In this document: piece by piece, positions 33,440 through 45,337 of the stretch
How the letters are laid out: every line of letters starts with the position of its first letter
Numbering within the stretch: the first letter of the stretch is position 1
From: Pigoraptor chileana
Lineage: Eukaryota > Opisthokonta > Filasterea
DNA: 49,422 nucleotides
Reading direction: 5' to 3'
NCBI GenBank assembly: GCA_943704495.1
Contig: CALSCR010000376.1
Location: forward strand, 1 to 49,422
Notes under the pieces: generated by a model
Told to the model about the DNA's origin: nothing
Databases searched by the model: none
The model's input: only the letters and a program-made list of their open reading frames with translations
Translations under genes and position numbers: made by a program

Positions 33440-34710
33440 ATCATCGCGCACGACGTGCATGGGTCACGTGCGCCTGAAAATCAACGGTGTATAATAAACC
33501 ACAAATGCCAACGGCAAGTGGAAAAAGCAGTGCTAAAACTTTTAGTTTCACAAAAGCGAAATTGAAGCATTGGGAAGCCTCCCGTGCCATTGCAAGTGAG
33601 ACTCACTATAGCTGTTTTGAATGTATGCAAGAAACAAGAATGCAAAGTTGTCAGCCTCGACACTATGAAAAGATGCGTTGCCATGGGGATGCTGCCTCTT
33701 GCCTGCATGCATACGCCGTGCGCTGTGTGGGCTATTCCGCGGAACATAAGCAACCGACTTCACTGGTTCGCACCAACACATAGAAACAGCGAGGACGGAT
33801 ATGTAGAGTGCACAAAACAAAACGAACAAAAAATAGACACAGACAGAACCCAAATTTGCAACCACGCGAGCCCGCACACTGCCCCATGCCGTCATGCCGG
33901 CGACAGAAGCGCTCGAATTTTTCATTGCACACAAGAAGAAGGGCGGGAGACGACACTCCCACAGCCGGCACCGCATTAGAGAGGGATGGGTGGTGGGTGG
34001 GCACGTGAGTGGGGTGGATGGGTTGGATGACGCGTATTTCACACTATATAACAATACTATGTACGATACAATACCCGCACGCTCCTTATTGCGGAAGGAA
34101 AGCGCGCGACAGCACTTTCAATGGACAAAACTATGGACACTATGAACAAAACGCGATGGGTGCACGCGCGAAGAGTAATAAAAAAAAAAACCAAACACAC
34201 AAAATGTAGAATATACACACACTCACACAAAGCGGCACAAAGACGGCATCAGCCACACAAGAGAGTGATATCTCTCTCACCAAAACAACACAATATGCAT
34301 ATATACGTGCGCGAAGCGGGAAAGAAGCACAGAGAGAGCGAGAGCATGACATTCAAGCCACGCCGTATGGGTTGTGTACAAAAGACTCCACGAGAGAGAA
34401 AAAAGAAAAAAAGACAAAGACAGAAAAAGAAAGGAGTGCTTGCGAGGCGACAGACGACTGCGTGATGGACAACAGGGGACAGAAAAGTGCCCACACGTAA
34501 AAGAGCCACTCTCGACCGGCATGACAGTGGCGAGAAATTGACAAACAAACAAACAAACAGAGCGGCTTCAACAAATGAACGCAATATCAATCCAGTGTCC
34601 ACCGGGATCACGACGGACAGACACGTACACACACTTGCACCCACTCGACGGCGCGCACATCGGACGCGGCGAACACATCCAGAGTGTCTCAGATGAATAC
34701 CCAGAGTGTC
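33440..34710. other. Convergent spacer, DGAT2 / Pumilio
   Basis: This 1.27-kb tail-to-tail region becomes purine-rich from 34150 to 34460. Part is probably the long 3' UTR of the Pumilio gene. Several ORFs of 80-170 codons are open here, but none has a recognisable domain. Confidence 0.5.
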
Positions 34711-37700
34711 TCAGATCGATCCTGTCGCAATGAACTTCTCCACCTTAGCAATAATGTGCTTTCCATACGTGTACTTGCGAAGTGAGTGGATGTGGGGCTT
34801 GATGCGGGCGACAAGGCCGGCACGCTGCTGGTCGTCCGCAAGATCAATCATTTTCTGGACGACATAGTTGGCGTACTGGTCCTTGATCATGGAGTGCAGG
34901 GCGTTTGCGGCAGCATTCGGCCTGAAAGAATCGGCAATGCATGTACATATACATATACACACACAAGTGGGATTGTTAGTGCTTCGTAGAGAAGTTGGTC
35001 CATGGACAGTAACAGAGAAGAGAATAAACGTAAGAGGATTCAAACAAACATCCTAGACCATGGAATTCTAACAGGATGCGAGGGAGAAAGATGTGGGATT
35101 CAAGTCAGTCTTAGACGCTGTGCCCATGGACTCCACATGAGGGAGAAAGATGTAGGATTCAAGTCAGTGTCATAGGCGCTGTGCCCATGGACTCCACACG
35201 GGGAGAAAGAGAGCGCGAGACAGACAGCCTCTGGTGTAGACAAACACACACACAGACTGCACTGACAAACAAGGCCACTGCACCCACGTTTCGCTCTGCA
35301 TAATAATCTCCTGGATCATAATCGCGCGATCCTGCGGCGACGAGTGACAAATGCACTTCTCGACGACGTTGCTCGCAAACTTGTGCTGGCTGAGTGGCTG
35401 TATTTTGCCGCGGAGGCCCTGCACAATCCGCGACCGATCCACAGGACGCCCGTGCTCGAGCACATGCTGAATAACGTAATTCCCGTACTGATCCATGACA
35501 AGATTGCTCGTCGACCTATGCATCTCGGCGAGAAGTGGGGCCGTCTGGCGCTCGGGACAGTGCTCCAGGATGCGCTGGATGACACGGCACCCGTACGGAT
35601 GGGTGGAGAGCGGGTACACTTGTCCCACAAAAGAGTCGACAATAAACTGCAGGCGCTCGGGGGAGACGCGCTCAATGCACTTTTGCACAACGTGGTTGCC
35701 GTTCTGATCGCGCACGCACCGCAGTACGTGCCCAGACAGTTCAGCAACAATGCGGAGCTGGTCCTCCGCGGGGACAGATTCTATCGCCTTTTGAATCACC
35801 CGACACCCATACATCTGCAGGCTTAGCGTCACCACGTGACCTTCCACCTTCGACGCAAGGCACTGCCGCTGCGTGGGTGTCCCGTGCTCAAAAAACTTTT
35901 GAACAACGTAATTTCCAAAAACGTCCGTCATGAGCGACAATGACGCAGGCAAAATCTCATCAAACACGGCCTGTCTCTCTGGCGCCGTCGATTGTTCCAG
36001 CCGCTGCTGAATGAAGCGAGATCCGTGCTGGTCGCCGCTGAATTCAACGACGTGCCCGACAATGTCGCCAAGCTGCAAGCTGGGAAGACGACCATTGCGA
36101 AAGTCCTCCAAGAGTTTACTGCGGGGCTGATTGCTGTTGTTGTTGTTGCTGTTGTTGTTGGCGCCCGCAGGACCAGACGCAGTAACAGAGGGCGAGGAAG
36201 GCGTCGAGGGACCGAGGGGGGACTGCGGCACAACGCCCACGGGAGACACAGGGCCAATTGGTGCGAGGGCTGCGGGCTGCATAGACGACGCTCCGCCACC
36301 AACAAGCGGACTTGGGAGCAGCGAAGCATGTTGCTGTTGCTGTTGCTGTTGTTGTTGTTGTTGCTGTTGTTGCTCTCTTGGAATCGCGCCAGGATGCACA
36401 CCACCGTACGACCCCTGTGCAACGTTACGCTGCATTTGGTGATGTTGGTGTTGCGAATGCTGCGAATGTTGATGCGAGTGCATTTGTTGTTGTTGATGCT
36501 GATGTTGTTGCTGGTTCGCCGCCACAGCCTGGGCGTGGGCTTGGGGCAGCCCCCCGTATGCAAGCGGATTGATGGCACCCATCATACCAACATTGCCAAT
36601 ATTCATCGGCACACTCCCAACGCCCAGTCCCAATCCGTTCGCGACTCCATTGCGCGCATGCTGTTGGTGTTGATGGTGCTGCTGCTGCTGCTGCTGCTGC
36701 TGTTGTTGTTGTTGTTGTTGCACTTGCATTTGGAATTGCATCTGTGTTGGCGTCTGGTATGCGCCATGACTGCCCCGCCGTCCCTTCCCAGCCTGACCAG
36801 CGCCCAACCCATAATGCTGCTGCTGCTGCTGTTGCTGTTGAAATTGTTGTTGTTGTTGTTGTTGCTGCTGTTGCTGTTGCTGTTGCTGCTGCTGCATGTG
36901 CGCCTGCTGTTGCATCTGCACAAAAGCAAGCTGCGTTTGCGGCGGAAGATTCGACAGCATCATCGGATTCGCCCCACCCTGAAACATCGCCGCGCTTGCG
37001 TGCATTAGATTGCGACGCAGGTACTCTGCCCCGTGCTGCGGGGGGCTACCGTACATTGCAGCCGTGGCCGCGGCCTGCTCCATTCCAGCGTCATCAAGTG
37101 AATCGAGCCACTCGGCCGGCAGGAGTCCGGCAGCGGCCGCCATTGACAGCGTCATGGGCGGCGTCGTTCCAAGCAGTGCCGCGCTCGACAACGAGCCGGC
37201 CTGGTGACTGCCCATTGACATGCCACCCTTCACACCTTTCATTCCACCAGAGACGTCGATGCCGGTCATGGCTGGGTGGACCATGCCGAACCCAGCTGCA
37301 AAGAGGAAGTGTGTCAGAAGAATGACGTCAGCAGCGAATACATGGACATAACATTATCAAATAGCAGCGAAGCACACACATTCATACATATACACAAAAG
37401 TCATGGTGCATTGTGCCGATGACTCAAGCTCACGATCCGGACGCCCAACACCCACCCACGCCCATCGGTTGACTGGTGCCCGCGTACATCTGATTGCGGA
37501 GGCGCTGGGGATCAAGACCGTTCTCGAGTGCAAACTGTGCAAGATATTGCTGCTGTTCCTGGAGAGACCCATGCTGAATGCACAGAAAGCCAACGAGATT
37601 ATATTTTAGCGTTCCGTGGACGGAAATAGCTAAAATGTGACTTTGTTACACGACCTCCTTTCTTGTTTTCCTCACACAAATACATGCCACACACACCACA

Positions 37701-38534
37701 CACACCACACACGATGAAATAGATAGTCCATACTAAGGCTAAGGGTTAGGGCTAGTCCTCATCACTAACACCAAGCGGAGTGAGGCGATTGAAGAAAGGC
37801 AGCCACTCACCGGTGAGTCGAGCGAGAGCATTCCGATGGCAGCCTCAAGGGGAAAATCAGAACGGTACGACTGAGAGTCCAGCGATGGCGACGGAAGAGT
37901 GGCGTCTGCATGCCACACACACATGAGATATATATATATATATAAATGTCAAAATCACGATAAAGATACTTCACGTCACATACAAAACAGACAAAAAAAT
38001 AAAATCAGAATAAAACGCACACACACACACCTTGATAAGCCGATTCCTGCGCCACATAATTTGGCATGGATACTGCACTGCGCGAGTGGGACAGTGGCTG
38101 CGGCTGCGACTGGGGATGCGTGTGTGACTGCGATGATATCGGAATGGACGGCACACTCGCTTGTCTCCGGAGGGGAAATTCAGAGGTAACAGACGACGAC
38201 GAAAGCAGTCCGGACGACAGAGCCGATCCGTCGCCCTGTGACCGGCGCAGGGACGCGGATGCTGAGTCTGCAGGTTGAGACGCCATGGGCCCATCTGCAC
38301 CCTGCTGCTGTTGCAATTGGTGCTGCTTGATGACATAGACAGGCGACGGGGTCCTCGGAAAATCCTATGTGTGTGTGTGTGTGTGCGTGTGTGTTTGCGC
38401 GCAAGAATAAGAAATCAACACAAACGTATCTAGTCAGCGAGAGAGAAACGATCAATAAAAAGAGGGAAACAAAAGGAAGAGAGAGAGATGTAGGATTCAA
38501 GTCAGTGTCATAGGCGCTGTGCCCATGGACTCCA

Positions 38535-38575
<41 letters not shown>

Positions 38576-39591
38576 ACGCACGCATTTGCTGTTCAACATA
38601 ATTTTTCCACTTGCCTCTTGAATCATCTCAACGAGATTCCGTGGCTTTGGGGATGACGGCGGCTCGCCAATGACCGACGGGGCGACGTTCTTGGACGACT
38701 GACAGAAGCAGGGGGGATAGCGTCATGTGGAGGATGAGTGCGGAGTGAGACAACTGTGTTTGCACAAGGACACAACGCACACATGAGCACGAAACACCCA
38801 CACCCACACACACTATTACATATGCAGGCACAAGGATGCACAAAAAGCACACAAACAAGTGGGCATAGGACATACCTTCTTCTCAACGAGATGACTAAAC
38901 TGACTGAAGCCTGTGGAATGTCGCACAAAACAGCCAAACATCAGCAAACCAGACGAGTGCTTCACAAGAGTGGTCACACACAAACACACAACAATACCGG
39001 GTCATTGCACATTCCACGCTCAACAGCGTTATACAACACCCACTCTCCGCATCGTGCCCTTGCTGCGAGAACAGCGACCACTGATAGTATGCCTGCCCGG
39101 GCGGCAACAGGGGCGGCGGAAGTCGCGGATCAAGCGGCCGTCGCGAGTAATAGAATGCGCTGTAGCCAGGATCCAGGCGCGGGTCGTCAGGACTCAGCGT
39201 CGCGAGAATGTCTGCAGGCAGCTCCGGGGCCACCTGTGGAGGCGCGCTGCTCGACCGCCCAATGTCGGCCCCGGCAATACGCGAAAAGCTTTCAACATCA
39301 CGCCGGTCCTTAAGCAGCGCAGCCAGCTGCGGATGGAGGGTCGTGCAATCGTTAATACATGGACGAGGCTATATGTCAGATAGTCTGAGGGGACAGAGTG
39401 CATGAAAGTGCGAGCGAATAAAGCAGTGAGCAATCGCGATGCGATTATAAGGACTCTCCATGTGAATATATGTATCCCACCTGCCCATGAGCCGGTGCCT
39501 TTGCAGTTGGCTGCGACATTGTGGGAAATGCGCGAGACGACGATGTGGTCCGTCCGCCACCGAATTCTCCCAATCCGCCGACGTCACCCAT
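34711..39591 (-). CDS. Pumilio (PUF) RNA-binding protein
   Basis: A cytoplasmic post-transcriptional regulator that binds UGUA-type 3' UTR motifs. Nine exons on the minus strand: 39591-39481, 39326-39040, 38903-38876, 38698-38615, 38364-38031, 37905-37811, 37573-37456, 37295-35288, 34921-34711; 1091 residues, all phases closed. The N-terminal half has short Pumilio-type blocks: [39 protein letters not shown], and [19 protein letters not shown]. Residues about 480-680 contain three long glutamine tracts. The C-terminal PUF domain (about 750-1090) starts [20 protein letters not shown] and shows the eight-repeat pattern ([94 protein letters not shown]). Intron 4, after exon 38698-38615, is GC-AG. 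The 28-nt exon 3 is the least certain. Confidence 0.94.
35080..35209 (+). repeat. Two 49-nt hairpin elements (copies f, g) alternating with three copies of an 11-nt direct repeat
   Basis: Copy f is 35091-35138 and copy g is 35150-35198. GAGGGAGAAAG occurs at 35080-35090 and 35139-35149, and a near copy (CGGGGAGAAAG) at 35199-35209. Each element is therefore bracketed by the same 11-mer. They lie in the last Pumilio intron, antisense to the gene. Confidence 0.88.
36341..36900 (-). repeat. CAG/CAA glutamine-codon tracts in Pumilio
   Basis: Three runs of mixed CAG and CAA codons (read on the minus strand) at about 36330-36371, 36677-36720 and 36810-36894 encode long polyglutamine segments. They are in frame within the large Pumilio exon. 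Confidence 0.95.
38365..38614 (-). other. GC-AG intron in Pumilio (intron 4)
   Basis: Upstream exon end GATTCAAGAG is followed by GCAAGT, with no usable GT that keeps the frame. The join [13 protein letters not shown] matches a conserved Pumilio block across the junction. The intron also holds hairpin element e (38488-38536) and a (GT)n tract at its acceptor. Confidence 0.85.
38488..38536 (+). repeat. 49-nt hairpin element, copy e (intact)
   Basis: A full-length copy: begins ATGTAGGATTCAAG, centre ATAGGCGCTGTGCCCAT, ends GGACTCCACA. It is flanked on both sides by (GA)n: GAAGAGAGAGAG on the left and AAGAGAGAGAGA on the right. Confidence 0.9.
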
Positions 39592-40631
39592 GTTTGGTCT
39601 TTGTTGTTGCCTACTTTGTTATGAGCCACAGCCCAAAGTGAATCGCAAGGGACTTCCCGCACAGAAAGAATCAGACGAGACCTTTCTCAGCAGATAAGAG
39701 CTCTGAATCGCGAGCCTCGTGGAGCGGCCGCGGTGCTTCACAGGGAACCCATACAACGTTTGCGCTCGAACGCTGGCACTGCGATCCAATTCGTTCAAAT
39801 GTGTTTGGCGATAACACAGGCGAGTTGAAGGAGAACAATAGTAGCGAATGCGATTCACCAGTGACGGTGTGTGACCATGGGAAGATAAATGTTCGCAGAA
39901 GTGGATGCGCTTCACAAGTTCAGTGTAAAGAGTGACAAGGCCTGAAATCGGATGAGATGCAGCCAAAGCTGTGTTGACGTGAACGTCTATGCGTCCTTGC
40001 AGAAACGCATGCATCCAGGACAGGTATCTCTTTACCGCATGAGCAGACAGGGGCAAAGATGGCACGGAGACAGGATGGAGGTGGGATGGAGACAAGATGG
40101 AAGTGGATGCAAGATGGATGCTGCATGCAGACGCACAGAGAGGATGCCCCTTGTCGATTGAGGATCACAACGACACCGGGAAGTGGACGGAGATTCGTGG
40201 CAATACTCAATTTAGTCACATGAAAATAATTACTTATGTATGTAGTCTAATCTCGGGGGAATTCCAGCTTTTAGTATTATACCGCGAACTATCAAAATAT
40301 GGCGGCCGATGAACAGCAGCGCTTTTAGCCGTGGAACTGAAAACACAAACGCATAATCCACAAGCGTATGAACTCACAGAAGCGAATTGTGTTAAACAAA
40401 CTACATTGGTTCTAGCTCAACTACAAGTGATATTGGTGGTTGTTAGTACTGCGTCAGTTGTGGGATTCTCACGTGTAAAGCCGCGGCCGGCAAAGCTCTT
40501 GCACTACTTTACGGTACAGAGAACAGCAGAGCGAAGGTAGGTATGTTTTTTGAGAGAAAGATGCAACATTTCCAACACATGCACATTTTAATCGACAGGG
40601 TTCATACCGCGTTCTTCCAGTCTCTATACTC
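39592..40631. promoter_or_regulatory. Pumilio upstream region / lectin gene 3' region
   Basis: This 1.04-kb spacer lies between two minus-strand genes and should hold the Pumilio promoter. GATGGA-type imperfect repeats occur at 40068-40125. A 158-codon minus ORF at 39619-40095 has no recognisable domain and is more likely 5' UTR or promoter. Confidence 0.45.
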
Positions 40632-41513
40632 TCAAAAACGGCGTACAGCGACGAACATCCAGCCCTGGCGCCCGCTGGCGTCGTCCCGCTCCCACAGATC
40701 AACAAATCCGTCATTACGGCAGCTCAGCATTTTCTTGCCGTGATCAGTGCCGCCAGCAATGTGAAGATTGAAGTAAAAAGTCGTGCCAACACGATGAGGC
40801 TGCCACCGCTGGCGCCCGCTACCGTCGTCATGCGAGTATAGGTCGACGTGCCCATCCGTACCGCAGCTCAGGAGCGTCTTGCCGGGATTCGTGCCGCCAG
40901 CAACAAAGATGTTGAATTCACGAGGGTTTCCGTTGACTTTGTGCACCCTCCAACGTTGGCGCCCGCTGACGTCGTCGTGGGAGTACAAATCGACGTATCC
41001 GTCAGGACGGCAACTTAGGACTGCCTTGCCTTGATCGGTGCCTCCGCCGACAAAAATGTTGTAATCGATTCCCTCGATCACATTGTCAAACTCGACGAGC
41101 CACCGCTGGCGACCACTGCCGTCATCGTGCGAGTACAAATCGACGTGTCCGTCAGTGCCGCAGCTGAGGAAGAATTTCCCAGGATTCGTGCCACCAGCAA
41201 TGACAATGTTAAAGGCGTTTCCCCCAATGTTCACCAACTTCCACCGTTGACGACCGCTTCCGTCATCGTGAGTGTAGAGATCGACGTGTCCGTCGGTGCC
41301 GCAGCTCAGCAGGACCTTGCCCGGGTTGGTGCCGCCCGACACGTAGATGTTGTATTCGTCGCGGCTAATCTGACGAATTATCCATTTCTGACGATGACTG
41401 TTGTCGTCGTGCGAGTAGAGGTCGACGTAACCGTCGGGACGACAGCTTAAAAGATGCTTCCCTTGCTCAGTGCCGCCTGCCACACGCAAGTTGTACGAAC
41501 CCTCCAGGCTCAT
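40632..41513 (-). CDS. Six-repeat lectin-like (beta-trefoil-type) protein
   Basis: A single-exon ORF of 293 residues built entirely of six tandem repeats of about 47-50 residues. Each has the pattern (F/Y)N(I/L)xxxGGTxxGK, LLSC(G/R)xDG(H/Y)VDLYxHDD, SGRQRW. The closing Q-x-W recalls the QxW motif of ricin-B-type beta-trefoil lectins, where three repeats make one trefoil. Six repeats would make two trefoils (inference). Repeats 1 and 4 share RPDGY and 2 and 5 share GTDGH, which suggests duplication of a three-repeat unit. There is no signal peptide or membrane segment, so it is probably cytosolic. Each repeat keeps one Cys and an Asp-rich loop that could bind a sugar or Ca2+. No enzymatic domain is present. 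The ligand is unknown. Confidence 0.82.
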   Translation of the reverse strand: MSLEGSYNLRVAGGTEQGKHLLSCRPDGYVDLYSHDDNSHRQKWIIRQISRDEYNIYVSGGTNPGKVLLSCGTDGHVDLYTHDDGSGRQRWKLVNIGGNAFNIVIAGGTNPGKFFLSCGTDGHVDLYSHDDGSGRQRWLVEFDNVIEGIDYNIFVGGGTDQGKAVLSCRPDGYVDLYSHDDVSGRQRWRVHKVNGNPREFNIFVAGGTNPGKTLLSCGTDGHVDLYSHDDGSGRQRWQPHRVGTTFYFNLHIAGGTDHGKKMLSCRNDGFVDLWERDDASGRQGWMFVAVRRF

Positions 41514-42116
41514 CCTTGCGTTTTGTTTGGATTAGTGCCTGTGGTGCGTTGTGTATATGTATGCGTGTGTATTCATTAGTATGTGCTAGTGCCTGGGACA
41601 AAGACCAACAAGATTTTATCGTGAAGAACATGCTTTGTTGTTGTAGAGGTGCACTGTGAACCTAATCTGCTTGCCAGCAGCTAGGAACGCGGGCCTCTGC
41701 CAAACAAACGGCAGTCACTTATTATCAGGGAATAAACACACAAAACAAAACAAGCAGACCCACCCAGTAATGAAGCAATGACCAGTCATAGAGCGAATCT
41801 AAAAAACTGGGAAGCAATATATGTTTTTATCCTGCCTGGACAACGGAACTGCACCCGCGGAGTCAAGCCGGGTTTTGTTTACAACCAGACAGACTTTCGA
41901 GGTTTCGGATAAGCCGGGATCAAATCACGTGACAACATGACATCACAGATCACGTGACATATCGCGTTGGCGCCTTAGCTCGTGAATCGGCAAAACCCAC
42001 CAGCAGTGCGTGATTACTCGGGAGCAGAATTAGTGAAAAAACACAGAAGTGTGCGAGAGAGAGAGGGAGAGAGTGTGTGTGTGTATGTGAAATAAGAGGT
42101 CGAGAAAGGGGGAAAA
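41514..42116. promoter_or_regulatory. Divergent promoter region, lectin / porphobilinogen synthase
   Basis: This 603-bp head-to-head spacer contains the second copy of the paired TCACGTGAC module at 41925-41958, 159 bp upstream of the synthase ATG. A GA-rich tract lies at 42055-42075. Confidence 0.5.
41925..41958. promoter_or_regulatory. Composite module TCACGTGAC / ATGACATC / TCACGTGAC, copy 2
   Basis: TCACGTGAC at 41925-41933 and 41950-41958, with ATGACATC at 41937-41944. The gap to the second palindrome is 5 nt, identical to the copy at 18321-18356. The first gap is 3 nt here against 5 nt there. Confidence 0.55.
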
Positions 42117-45036
<2,920 letters not shown>

Positions 45037-45337
45037 CGGCGATAAACACTCAAATTCGAACATTCTCCGTGAAATAAATGGTTTTTACGTGCACGAACAG
45101 AGAGACACACATGTGCATGTCCGTGTCACCGGGCCAACAGCAAAATACAGCGGTGACCGTTTGCGGCGTAAACAATATGCGTCGATTCCAGCAATGAAGG
45201 CGGGCATCGTGCGCACGCGCCAACAAATGGCTCTACAAAATGGCACGCCCAACGGTTCAACGACGGATAGCGAGAAATGATTTCACACATGACCCGGGAA
45301 TCAAATGCTAAGTAGCCGAATAAGGAAGTGCACATGC
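45037..45337. other. Convergent spacer, porphobilinogen synthase / XPR1
   Basis: A 301-bp tail-to-tail spacer. A 19-nt near-repeat, GCCGAATAAGGAAGTGCAC (45315) and GCAGAATAAGGAAGGGCAC (45345), is offset by 30 nt and straddles the XPR1 stop codon. Confidence 0.5.

Noticed and set aside
33548-34054. 168-codon minus-strand ORF between DGAT2 and Pumilio
   Set aside because: No domain or conserved pattern; low-complexity TH/PP segments suggest chance.
37735-37755. Telomere-like AAGGGTTAGGGCTAG
   Set aside because: Only one clear TTAGGG unit, within a Pumilio intron. Too short to claim an interstitial telomere.
39619-40095. 158-codon minus-strand ORF upstream of Pumilio
   Set aside because: No recognisable domain, composition like non-coding DNA, and position in the Pumilio 5' region.
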